This document shows, piece by piece, positions 45,353-53,364 of a DNA stretch of 53,719 nucleotides (the stretch's first letter is position 1; each line of letters opens with the position of its first letter). Made by a program: the position numbers and the translations under genes. The notes beneath the pieces are model-generated. The model saw only the letters and a program-made list of their open reading frames with translations, was not told the origin of the DNA and made no database searches. Origin of the DNA: Pseudomonadota bacterium (lineage in GTDB: Bacteria > Myxococcota_A > Bradymonadia > Bradymonadales > GCA-2716585); the NCBI GenBank assembly GCA_005804885.1, contig SYOX01000260.1:1-53719 (forward strand), written 5' to 3'.

Positions 45353-47779
45353 TCAGCGCCCGTCCTGCGAGAACTTCAGGCGCATCGTCGCGCTCAGCGC
45401 CGTCAGGTAGATCGTGTGCGTGCCCGGCCCGATGGCCCGGCTCAACGGCGTGTTGCCCAGGCTGGCGCCGTTGAGCGAGACTGCGCTGTAGGGCGTCGAG
45501 CCTATCACGAAGGTGATCTGGCGGTTCTCGGGGCTGTAGGTGTAACGCAGCGTCACCTTGCGCCCGTCTTCAAGCTCAACCGTACGAACGCCCTGCCCCT
45601 GCTTTTCGAGGCTGGCGTTGAAGACCCCCACGGGCCGCCCTTCGGCGGGCGCGAGGATGGCCGAGAAGCGCGCCTCGACCTCGCGCGCCTCCTGCTTGAC
45701 CGGCGCAATGAAGACCAGCCGCTGACCCGGCCCCCCGGACTGCGTCGAGGTCCAGGACTCCGCCTGTCCGTCGATGTCGACCTTGACCTGCACCTTGCCC
45801 GGCGGGTTGACGAGCTGCTTGCAAGGCAAGTTGCAGTCGCTCTGGAAGCCGGGGCCGAGGATGGACACCTTGCCTGTCGCCTTGCGCGACCCTCGAACCT
45901 CCACCCGCATCGGCCTCGGCTTGAGCTCCACCGCCATGCTCAGCGACGACCGGATGGGCACCTCGATGGTCTGCTCGTGCGGCACATAGCCATCCAGCAG
46001 GACATGAAGCCGCGCCTCCCCCGAAGGCCGCACCAGGCTGAACGAACCGGCCGGCGCCCGAGGATCGGCGTCGACCCGGATGTTGTCGAGCTTGACGTAG
46101 GCCTCTGGCGGCTCGACCGTCAGGATGATCGTCCCCATCGGCGGCTCGGGGATCATGTCGACCGACACCGGGATCGTCCCGCCCCCCGGCGTCAAGGCGA
46201 TGGTCCGTGTGTAGGGCTTGAAGCCCTCTCTGACGATGCGCACGTCGACGGCCTGATCCCCACGCAGGTTCCGGACCGTCAGCGGGGCGATGCCGCGCTT
46301 CTCGTTGTTGATGAAGATCTCCGCGCCCTCGGGCACCGCCTGCATGTCCAGCGTCCAGTCCGAGGGCGCCGCCGGCTGGTTCGAGGTCACGAGCTGACCA
46401 CCCACCAGCCCGGCCACCAGCACCAGCGCCGCCAACGCCGCGATCCGCGTCAGCGGCGTCCTGCCGACCCCGATGGCCTCCACGGGCGCCGCCGGGCTCG
46501 GCGCCCCACCCAGCGCCCCCCGATCCACCTCCCCCGTCATGCCGCCCGGATCGGTGTTCAGGAGCCCGACCGCCGCAACCCCGGTCGGATCCGTCTCGGC
46601 CTGCGCCAGCGCCAGATCAAGGGCGATCCCCTCCGCGCCCACGTCCCCCGGCGCCGACGCGCCGCCCGCCAACGCGTTGCCCGCAGAGGCGGCGCCGGCC
46701 GAGACAATGGGCGTCCCCGCGGCCTGGGTGCCCGCCGCGATGATCGGCCGCGGCGACACCTGCGTCCCCGCCGCGATCGGCGCCGCCGCGGCCTGCGTCC
46801 CGGAGGGGATCGCCCCCCCCGAGGGCTTCGCCCCCACGCCCGTCAGCTCCTGAGCGGCGCCGCGGCTGCGGTCCGGGCAGAAGGTCGAGAGCACCTCGCT
46901 GATCTCGCTGGGGCCCGCATACCACCCCTGAGACCGGGCCAGGTCGTTGAGCGCGGACTGGAACGCCCGAGCGTCCGGGTAGCGATCGGCCGTCTCCACA
47001 GCCAGGGCCTTCGCCAGCACCCCGTCGAGCGCCTGGGGCAGCGAGGGATCGACCTGCGAGGGCGGCGGGTAGAGGCCCTCGCGGATCGCCATCATCAAGG
47101 AGGGCAGATCCCGCTCCAGGAAGGGCCTGTGGCCGCAGAACATCTCGTAGGCCACGATCCCCAGCGAGAAGATGTCCGTCCGCCTGTCCAGCTTGTCCCC
47201 GAAGGTCTGCTCCGGCGACATGTACGCGAACTTGCCCTGGATCTGACCGTCCCGAACCGAATCGACGTCGATGCGCTGGGCCAGCCCGAAGTCCGTCAGC
47301 TTCACCGCGCCGTCGTACGAGATCAGGATGTTCTGCGGCGACACGTCCCGATGGATGATCTCCACCGCCGCGCCATCCAGCCCCCGGTAGCGGTGCGCGT
47401 AATCCAGCGCCGCGCACGCCGCCGACAGGATCGACAGCGCGACCGCGGGCGGCACCGTCCGCCCCGCCGCCGAGGCCGCCTCGATCAAGGCCCTCAGATC
47501 CCGCCCGTGGACGTACTCCATCGCGATGAAGTAGGTCCCCGCGTTCTGCCCGTAATCAAAGATCTGAACGACGTTCTGGTGGACGAGCTGGGCCGCGATG
47601 CACGCCTCGCGGTTGAACATCGATACGAAGGCCGCATCGTCGCTGAGCGTCGGCAGGATCCGCTTGATCGCCATGATCTTCTCGAAGCCGGCCTCACGCT
47701 CAAGCTTCGCAAGATAGATCTCTCCCATTCCGCCTACGGCGAGGCGGCGCAGGAGACGATAATGGCCGAACTGACTCAA
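45353..47779 (-). CDS. Membrane Ser/Thr protein kinase with periplasmic PEGA domains
   Basis: Encodes 808 residues. A stop two codons upstream and the glycine loop near the N-terminus force the TTG at 47779 as start. Kinase domain: GGMGEIY loop (G16-Y22), K39, HRDVSPQN (about 142), DFG (about 164) and SPEQ. The sequence HRDVSPQN, with Val-Ser after HRD, is common in myxobacterial kinases. A Gly-Thr-Gln/Ala linker (repeated AAGTQ) spans about 290-440, one membrane segment lies at about 445-465, then two PEGA-type domains (about 470-540 and 546-605) and a C-terminal beta region with one Cys pair. It would sense something outside the membrane and phosphorylate cytoplasmic targets; neither is known. 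Has its own promoter. Confidence 0.93.
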   Translation of the reverse strand: MSQFGHYRLLRRLAVGGMGEIYLAKLEREAGFEKIMAIKRILPTLSDDAAFVSMFNREACIAAQLVHQNVVQIFDYGQNAGTYFIAMEYVHGRDLRALIEAASAAGRTVPPAVALSILSAACAALDYAHRYRGLDGAAVEIIHRDVSPQNILISYDGAVKLTDFGLAQRIDVDSVRDGQIQGKFAYMSPEQTFGDKLDRRTDIFSLGIVAYEMFCGHRPFLERDLPSLMMAIREGLYPPPSQVDPSLPQALDGVLAKALAVETADRYPDARAFQSALNDLARSQGWYAGPSEISEVLSTFCPDRSRGAAQELTGVGAKPSGGAIPSGTQAAAAPIAAGTQVSPRPIIAAGTQAAGTPIVSAGAASAGNALAGGASAPGDVGAEGIALDLALAQAETDPTGVAAVGLLNTDPGGMTGEVDRGALGGAPSPAAPVEAIGVGRTPLTRIAALAALVLVAGLVGGQLVTSNQPAAPSDWTLDMQAVPEGAEIFINNEKRGIAPLTVRNLRGDQAVDVRIVREGFKPYTRTIALTPGGGTIPVSVDMIPEPPMGTIILTVEPPEAYVKLDNIRVDADPRAPAGSFSLVRPSGEARLHVLLDGYVPHEQTIEVPIRSSLSMAVELKPRPMRVEVRGSRKATGKVSILGPGFQSDCNLPCKQLVNPPGKVQVKVDIDGQAESWTSTQSGGPGQRLVFIAPVKQEAREVEARFSAILAPAEGRPVGVFNASLEKQGQGVRTVELEDGRKVTLRYTYSPENRQITFVIGSTPYSAVSLNGASLGNTPLSRAIGPGTHTIYLTALSATMRLKFSQDGR

Positions 47780-47847
47780 ATCTCAGGCCACTGCTTCAAA
47801 TGTTCAGCGGGCGCACGACACCAGGGGGTGGATCCCAGACCCTCCCT

Positions 47848-47877
47848 AATATGGTTGTCGATCCCCGAAGGTGTCAA
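47848..47877 (-). promoter_or_regulatory. Predicted promoter of the Ser/Thr kinase gene
   Basis: Perfect -35 TTGACA (47872-47877) and a -10-like CATATT (47848-47853, four of six) with an 18-bp spacer on the minus strand. A start near 47840 would give a leader of about 60 bases before the TTG start. Confidence 0.5.
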
Positions 47878-48045
47878 TCACTCTTGTCACCTTTGAAACG
47901 CGCACAAGAGCGCGAGCCCTGCCCCGACATCCTCGCCATTACGTCCCTCGGCTTGTGCCGCTGTCGCGATGGCTGATAAGCTACTTTCGCGTCTAATGAG
48001 GATGAGTACTCGCTGCAGGTGGGGGCGGACGCTTTGAAGGACGGC

Positions 48046-49191
48046 GTGAAACTTTCGATCAACGGCCTGAGGCCGGACACGCTCAAAGAGGCCATCGAGG
48101 TCATCGAGGTCATCTTCGACACCAACCCGACCGGCATCTTCATCCACTCCCAGGACGGCCGCCTCGTGGCCTGCAACCGCGCGGCCTGCGCCATGCACGG
48201 CTTCTCCCAGGAGGAGATGCTCGGAATGGCCCCCCGCGACTTCATCCACCCGGAGGGCTACCAGACCTTCATCAACTTCCAGAAGGCGCTGGCCGAGACC
48301 GGATCGTTCCAGGGAGAGATCTGTGGCATCACCGCTTCAGGCGAGCGCTTCGACGTCGAGGTCGTCGGGCGATCCGTAATCATCAACAACAACCCATATT
48401 TCTACAGCGCGGTTCGCGACACCACCGATTCCAGGAGGCAAGTGCGCCAGCTCCTCGACCACGAGAAGTCCCTCGAACAGCTCGTCGAGCAGCGGACCGA
48501 CGCGCTGGCGAAGTCAAACCGGGACCTTGAGCAATTCGCCTACCTGACCTCGCACGACCTGCAGGAACCCCTCCGGACGATCTCAAGCTGCGCCCGGCTG
48601 CTCAACGCGGAGCACCTCGACCCCCTGAACGACGACGCCCGACGCGCCCTCGACTTCATCGTCGAGGGCGCCGAGCGCATGACACGGATGATCAAGGACC
48701 TGCTTGAACACAGCCGCCTTGACGCCGACGCCGCCTTGGAGCTCGTCGACTGCCAGGCCCTCGTCGGCCACGTCGTCCAGGATCTGGCCACCACCATCGA
48801 AGAGACCCGCGCCGACATCACCTCAGAGGGGCTGCCGACCCTGCTCGGGCAAAGGACCAAGCTTGAGCTCCTCTTCCAGAACCTGATCGGCAACGCGGTC
48901 AAGTTCCGTCGCCCCGACACCTCCCCTCGCGTCACCATCCGCGCGACCTCCAGCGGCGACACATGGACCTTCTCCGTCGCCGACAACGGGATTGGGCTCG
49001 CGAAGCAACACCACGAGCGGGTCTTTCGCGTCTTTCAACGCGTTTACGGCCGTGATAAGTTTGAGGGCTCCGGGATTGGGCTCGCCCACTGCCGCAAGAT
49101 CGTGGAGCAGAACGGGGGAAACATCTGGATCGAGTCCGAGCTTGGACAAGGCACCACCGTCCACTTCACCTGGCTGGAGCGACAACCTTGA
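48046..49191 (+). CDS. PAS-domain sensor histidine kinase
   Basis: Encodes 381 residues from GTG 48046, which has AAGGA four to five bases upstream; GTG 48019 in the same frame would add nine residues but lacks a site. A PAS domain (about 20-130: FDTNPTGIFIHSQDGRLVACN) is followed by a short coiled segment, then HisKA with the phosphoacceptor in FAYLTSHDLQEPLRTI, and a HATPase domain with NLIGNAVKF (N box), VADNGIGL (G1) and GSGIGLAHCRKIV (G2). No membrane segment, so it is a cytoplasmic sensor. The HisKA form is that of phytochrome-like kinases that pair with single-domain regulators, and such a gene follows with a 4-base overlap. The PAS ligand is unknown. Confidence 0.92.
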   Translation: MKLSINGLRPDTLKEAIEVIEVIFDTNPTGIFIHSQDGRLVACNRAACAMHGFSQEEMLGMAPRDFIHPEGYQTFINFQKALAETGSFQGEICGITASGERFDVEVVGRSVIINNNPYFYSAVRDTTDSRRQVRQLLDHEKSLEQLVEQRTDALAKSNRDLEQFAYLTSHDLQEPLRTISSCARLLNAEHLDPLNDDARRALDFIVEGAERMTRMIKDLLEHSRLDADAALELVDCQALVGHVVQDLATTIEETRADITSEGLPTLLGQRTKLELLFQNLIGNAVKFRRPDTSPRVTIRATSSGDTWTFSVADNGIGLAKQHHERVFRVFQRVYGRDKFEGSGIGLAHCRKIVEQNGGNIWIESELGQGTTVHFTWLERQP

Positions 49192-49592
49192 ACCCACCCC
49201 TCCGGTGCATCGCCCTCATCGATGACAGCCCCGCCGACAACTTCCTGCACTCGCTCGTCATCAAGCGGACCGGGCTCGCGCTTCACATCGAGGTCTTCGA
49301 AGAGCCCGAGCTCGCCCTGGAGGCCTTTCGCGACGGCACTTCCGAGGCCGAACTCGTCCTGCTCGACATCAACATGCCCGGGATGAACGGCTGGGAGTTC
49401 CTGGATGAGTACAACCGCCTCCCACCAGATCGAAAGCAAGCAGAGATCGTCGTCATGCTCACGACCTCGCCCAACCCCGCCGACCGGGAGCGCGCCGAAC
49501 AGCTCGGGATACTGAAAGGGTTCTGCGAGAAGCCGCTCACCGAAGAGATGTGCCGCCGGCTGGTCGCGGAGCACTTCCCAGACCGAGGCTGA
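49188..49592 (+). CDS. Single-domain response regulator (CheY/Rcp1-like)
   Basis: Encodes 134 residues and starts with TTG at 49188, overlapping the kinase stop (TTGA), with GGAG eight bases upstream. The receiver fold is complete: acidic pair D12-D13 (LIDDSPADN), phosphoacceptor D60 in LVLLDINMPGMNGWE, a Thr/Ser in VVMLTTS and a Lys in FCEKPL. There is no output domain. The gaps and the SPADN/TTSPNPADRERA marks match the Rcp1-type regulators that partner phytochrome-like kinases. It should take phosphate from the kinase just upstream; the downstream target is not in the window. Confidence 0.94.
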   Translation: MNPPLRCIALIDDSPADNFLHSLVIKRTGLALHIEVFEEPELALEAFRDGTSEAELVLLDINMPGMNGWEFLDEYNRLPPDRKQAEIVVMLTTSPNPADRERAEQLGILKGFCEKPLTEEMCRRLVAEHFPDRG

Positions 49593-49937
49593 CCCATCCA
49601 GCCTTCGCGTTGAACCGAAGTTGTAGCGGCCTGTCGTTTCGGGCACTTGCGAGCGAAATCCCCGTTTCGTCGCGGAGCGCCCTCCGAAGGGCGTCCTACA
49701 GAACCACGCTCAAGCCACTTCCATGTTGGGCCACCAGGATGCCCAAGAGGACAGTGGCTTGAGCGTGGTTCCGTATCATGCCATCGGCGCGACTTCGACC
49801 TGAGCGCCTCGTTCACGGGCATCGTCCACACGCCATTCCGGCTCGGCGGCGACGGCGTCTTCGATCCATGCCTCGCCAGACGGATCGCAGGCGGTGGTGG
49901 GTACTCTGCGAGGCGAAGAGGTCGCCTCGGAGTCACC
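49593..49937. repeat. Intergenic hairpins including a perfect 18-bp inverted repeat
   Basis: The 345-bp gap between convergent genes has no gene. It holds a hairpin CGCCCT-CCGA-AGGGCG (49678-49693) followed by CCTACA, then GAACCACGCTCAAGCCAC (49701-49718) with its exact inverse at 49754-49771 around a 35-bp loop. The second may act as a terminator for both flanking transcripts, though no T-run follows. The hairpin-then-CTACA arrangement recalls the ends of the elements at 19306 and 23301. Nothing is seen in the rest. Confidence 0.65.
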
Positions 49938-50486
49938 TCACCGGGAGCGCTTCGGATAGAGCCACGCCGACAGGCGCCGCGTGACGAAGGGCATCGCGAC
50001 GTAGGTCAGGAAGAGCACCATCGCCAGCCCGAGGACAGCGCCACGGGCGAGGACCGGCAGCGGATCAAGCAAGGGCAACAACAGCGTTTGCAGCGTCTGG
50101 ATTGTCGGAAATGCCACGCCGAAGGTCACGACCGCCATCTTCCAGCGAGGCGGTGGCCCGAGCCCCGGCGCAGGGATCTCGAACCATCCCTCCATGCCCG
50201 TGAGCTGCTGGACGCGCGTGTCCGTGCAGAGGTCTTCGACGCGTTCCACCCAGACGCGCCGCTCGGGCGACGCCTCCCAGGCCTCAAGCTGCGCCGCGGA
50301 ATCGAACCGGAAGACGAGCGTGTAGACACGCGAGCCGTCGCGAGGGCGCACGACGTGGACGCCACGATGCCCCGAGAACGCGCTCGCCACGGCAGACACG
50401 CCGGTCACCCAGGCCTCGTAGTCCGCCTCGCGCCCCTCTTTGACGGTGCGCGTGACGAGCACCGTCACGGAGGGGTCGGACGTCAT
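49938..50486 (-). CDS. ABM-domain protein with two C-terminal membrane segments
   Basis: Encodes 182 residues. The ATG at 50486 has GAGTGAG at the start and directly follows a stop in another frame. Residues about 5-95 form an antibiotic biosynthesis monooxygenase-type ferredoxin-like domain (VTVLVTRTVKEGREADYEAW, then GVHVVRPRDG and AQLEAWEASPERRVWV). The last 60 residues have two hydrophobic segments (MAVVTFGVAFPTIQTLQTLL and AVLGLAMVLFLTYVAMPF) and a basic tail. ABM proteins with this tail form a known bacterial family of unclear function; the soluble domain likely dimerises in the cytoplasm. Oxygenase activity is not certain. Confidence 0.85.
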   Translation of the reverse strand: MTSDPSVTVLVTRTVKEGREADYEAWVTGVSAVASAFSGHRGVHVVRPRDGSRVYTLVFRFDSAAQLEAWEASPERRVWVERVEDLCTDTRVQQLTGMEGWFEIPAPGLGPPPRWKMAVVTFGVAFPTIQTLQTLLLPLLDPLPVLARGAVLGLAMVLFLTYVAMPFVTRRLSAWLYPKRSR

Positions 50487-50487
50487 C

Positions 50488-50635
50488 TCACTCAAACCTG
50501 TACGCGAGCGTGGAGTCGGCGTGCTGGCCGAGCCCCGCCTCGAAGCCACCTTCGCCACGCAACCCCGCCAAGGTCGCCAGTAACGGAGCCGGCCACGACG
50601 AACCACGCGACCTTGAACCTGGTGATGGTTGCCAT
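50488..50635 (-). pseudogene. Possible small frameshifted gene before the ABM gene
   Basis: A very strong ribosome site (GGAGGAGG) precedes the ATG at 50635. The first frame gives a hydrophobic start (MATITRFKVAWFVVAG) but then turns Arg-rich and stops at 50492. A second frame gives a more natural end (LLATLAGLRGEGGFEAGL, then QHADSTLAYRFE) and stops at 50488-50490, one base before the ABM start. The pieces join if one base was gained or lost near 50585. Either a broken small gene or an assembly error; the first frame alone would be a 47-residue protein. Nothing is recognised in 50636-50785. Confidence 0.35.
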
Positions 50636-50785
50636 CCGAACCTCCTCCTCGATTGTCAGCCGACCTTCAGGCGCGTCGGACTCCACACATGCTCCGCGAT
50701 TCTTGTCGCCCAGGCGCTGGTTGAAAGAGCTTGTCCTCGGCTGCTGCGATAAGCCCGTGGTCGTCATTACTTCTCATCTGTCGCA

Positions 50786-51823
50786 CTACAAGCCGTAGCG
50801 GTCCGTGACGTACTGCAACCAGTCGTTGCACCAGGCCGGTCGCCCTGTTGTCTGGCGGACGAACCCAACCCAGGACTGGTGGCTGAACGTCCTGAACAGC
50901 GCCTTGCCTTTGAACAGCCTGGCCCAGTCCGATCGAACATCCCGGAGGGAGTCGGACTTTCCATTATTTCCGGTCCTCTGCAAAGATCCCAGGAGCCCCG
51001 CGTTGCGCTCGTCGTAGGCGAGGGAGGACACCACCAGGGCCATAGTGGAGTTCGTCGCCAGCGCCTCGGCGAGGGCCTGCTGGCGGAAAATCTGGTAGCC
51101 CGCCGTGGCCGCCGGACAGCACCGCAGAGGCACGTTCCAGACGTACACCCCCTTGAGGTGGTCCCAGTAGCGGCGGTCCTTATCGGTGTGCTGGCCGCAC
51201 AGGCCCTGGGGGTCCGACTGGAGGGCCGACAAGGTGTCGCACGAGCCAGCCTTGCGGGTGGCGTCCAGCTGCTTGCGGATCGAGCAGGCGTAGAAGGTGT
51301 GCTCCGTGAACTTCACCTCGGTGAGCACGACGCCCTTGCCGCCGCCCTGGAGGGTGACTTCGAAGGCCACGTCGGGCGAGGTCTGGTTCGTTCCCCGGCT
51401 GCCGCCCGTCTCGCCGAGGAGCTTGGGGGGCTTCAGGTTGGGGTCGGCGTGTTCCCATTCGAGTTCGACGGCCTTCACCGAGGTGATGGACGCATCCACG
51501 GAGGCTGCGAGGAAGTCGGCGATGAGGCGAAGGCCGTCGTCGGTCTGCCCGAAAGGGAAGTACATGTTCGCCGCCAGGGTCCATGAGGAGAGCAGGTTGT
51601 CCCGGCCCGTGTGGGCCTGGATGTCTTTGGCGGTCAGGTAGGCGTCAAGCGGGAACAAGCCGCCGCTCTGGATGCCCGGCCACAGGTTCTCCTGCTGGTG
51701 GTTGCGGGGCAGGATGTGGTCGTATTCGATCTTGTTCCACGAGCCCTTGCCCTGGACATGGGGGAGGGCCCGCCGCTTCCAGTCCATCTGGACGGATTGC
51801 ATATCGTCTCGGAACTTGCTCAT
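50786..51823 (-). CDS. Putative PD-(D/E)XK restriction endonuclease coupled to hsdS
   Basis: Encodes 345 residues. The ATG at 51823 follows GAGGTAGGG and lies 2 bp after the hsdS stop. The nuclease core is visible: SPDVAFEV with Asp151, then LTEVKFTE with E169 and K171, the spacing expected of PD-(D/E)XK. Before it is a helical region with EYDHILP; after it are several cysteines (ACSIRKQL, CDTLSAL, CCPAAT) that might bind a metal. I would place it near the PGN_0703-type putative restriction endonucleases, a tentative assignment. No helicase motifs are present, so it is not an HsdR. Position and coupling suggest it works with the adjacent HsdM-HsdS. Confidence 0.75.
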   Translation of the reverse strand: MSKFRDDMQSVQMDWKRRALPHVQGKGSWNKIEYDHILPRNHQQENLWPGIQSGGLFPLDAYLTAKDIQAHTGRDNLLSSWTLAANMYFPFGQTDDGLRLIADFLAASVDASITSVKAVELEWEHADPNLKPPKLLGETGGSRGTNQTSPDVAFEVTLQGGGKGVVLTEVKFTEHTFYACSIRKQLDATRKAGSCDTLSALQSDPQGLCGQHTDKDRRYWDHLKGVYVWNVPLRCCPAATAGYQIFRQQALAEALATNSTMALVVSSLAYDERNAGLLGSLQRTGNNGKSDSLRDVRSDWARLFKGKALFRTFSHQSWVGFVRQTTGRPAWCNDWLQYVTDRYGL

Positions 51824-51825
51824 CC

Positions 51826-53364
51826 CTACCTCGCAGCCTTGGGTCTGCGCCCACGCTTGCCCGCAGCCCCGTTCGTGCCGCCCCCCTCCCGCTCCCGCCG
51901 GATGCGCTCCAGCAGCTCGGAGGCGGGCTCGTCATTCGGGTCTTGGGGGACGAGTTCGCCCCGGAAGGCTTTGGCCAGGATGGACTGGTTGATCATGGCC
52001 CACTGGTCGTGTGCCGAGCCAAGGCTGCTGGAAAGACGTTCTATCGACGCCAACCGCTCGTCAAGGATGCGGACGATCTCGCGTTGTTCATCCAGGGGAG
52101 CCAAGCAGACATGTAGCGCCTTTAGTTCAGGGAAGTAGATCGTTGTGTGGGTGCTTCCTTCTCCGAAGTTTCGCAGCGCGTCGCCCTCAGCCAGCAGGGC
52201 GTACATCAGAAACTCTGGGACGATGGCGTCTGTGCAGATCCAGTTGGCGAAGTCCTGGCTAGTCGCCATCTCCCGCCCCGTGATGGTGACGTACCCGACC
52301 GAAGCTGTTCGCGAAAGACAAACCGTGCGGGCTGGGAGCAGGCGAGCAGCAGAGTTCGCCAGCCCCTCGTCGGTCACGGTCTGGAAGGTCTGGTGAATCT
52401 CACCTCCGTGGTGCTCTCGGGCATCGGCAATGCCGATCCATGCGATGTCGCCGTCCCAGTACGATTGGTGCTGGCGGCTTGGCGTGTGTCCGCTCTCCAA
52501 CTTGGCGATCCTTCGCAGCGGAACCCAAGCCCACCGAGGGGGCGCTTCGAGTCCGGGGTGCCCAACGGAAAGGCCCGCCCTGCCGACCCGAAGCATATCC
52601 GAGGCGGCTCTGCCGGTGGACTTGCCTGCAGGCTCGGGGGTTCGTCCTATCAACTCCGACGCGTGCTCCGTGTTGGGGTGGGCTTCCCGCCACTTCTTGG
52701 TCAAGTCCCCCCGGAAGGCCGCCGCCAGGACCGACTGGCGGAACTTCTCCAGCAGGGGCGGGATGGCGTCCAGGGCTTCCTTGGCGGCGGACGAGCGAAG
52801 CTGGAGAGCTTCGATCTTGGCGACGATGCGCTTCTGCTCGTTGAGGGGGGCCAGTGGTAGGGGCACAGCCCTCATGTTCCCCATGTTCATACGGAGTCGT
52901 CCGATTCCGTGACTCAGAGCCTCGGCGTTCTTGCGGCCCCTCGGCGAGTTCAACCAGTGCATCACAAACGGGCGTTCAACAGCATCGTGAGGGACGAATC
53001 TGATGCAGTCCGCCTTGACTATGGCAGGGCCGATGCCCTCGGGCACTTCGCAGCACCGGCCTACAGGTTCAGCGAGAGCAGCGACCAACAGGTCGCCGGG
53101 AAAGATCTCGTGCTTCCTAAGTGTCTCGTAGTGGTCGTGCGTGATGTAGGACTTGTTGGCGTCCTTGAACTCCGCCACGCCGAGGTTCCCGAGCCGAATC
53201 ACCCTAACTCCTGATTCGACGTAGTGTTCCGACTTCAGTTTGCTGCCAAATGGTCCATCGGTCATCGAGTTGGGGGTATGGGAGACAACCTGCGCCAACT
53301 CGGTCCATTCCCATCCCTCGGGGATCTCGGGACGCTCAAGGTCTTCCGGGCGAACATCGGTCAT
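51826..53364 (-). CDS. hsdS: Type I restriction-modification specificity subunit HsdS
   Basis: Encodes 512 residues. Its ATG overlaps the hsdM stop as ATGA. Two target recognition domains are seen (about 1-185 and 270-430), each starting with a GW/W and strand pattern (IPEGWEWTELAQVV; PPRWAWVPLRRIAKLESG). Each is followed by a conserved helical region: PLAPLNEQKRIVAKIE with SVLAAAFRGDLT, and LAPLDEQREIVRILDERL with SILAKAFRGELV. This is the full two-TRD layout of an HsdS that reads a bipartite DNA site; the site cannot be predicted. The C-terminus is basic (GKRGRRPKAAR). Confidence 0.95.
   Translation of the reverse strand: MTDVRPEDLERPEIPEGWEWTELAQVVSHTPNSMTDGPFGSKLKSEHYVESGVRVIRLGNLGVAEFKDANKSYITHDHYETLRKHEIFPGDLLVAALAEPVGRCCEVPEGIGPAIVKADCIRFVPHDAVERPFVMHWLNSPRGRKNAEALSHGIGRLRMNMGNMRAVPLPLAPLNEQKRIVAKIEALQLRSSAAKEALDAIPPLLEKFRQSVLAAAFRGDLTKKWREAHPNTEHASELIGRTPEPAGKSTGRAASDMLRVGRAGLSVGHPGLEAPPRWAWVPLRRIAKLESGHTPSRQHQSYWDGDIAWIGIADAREHHGGEIHQTFQTVTDEGLANSAARLLPARTVCLSRTASVGYVTITGREMATSQDFANWICTDAIVPEFLMYALLAEGDALRNFGEGSTHTTIYFPELKALHVCLAPLDEQREIVRILDERLASIERLSSSLGSAHDQWAMINQSILAKAFRGELVPQDPNDEPASELLERIRREREGGGTNGAAGKRGRRPKAAR

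Noticed and set aside
42577..45474. Plus-strand frame of 965 codons overlapping the MscS-type gene
   Set aside because: Arg/Pro-rich shadow in another frame; the 42737 frame has membrane segments and the MscS domain.
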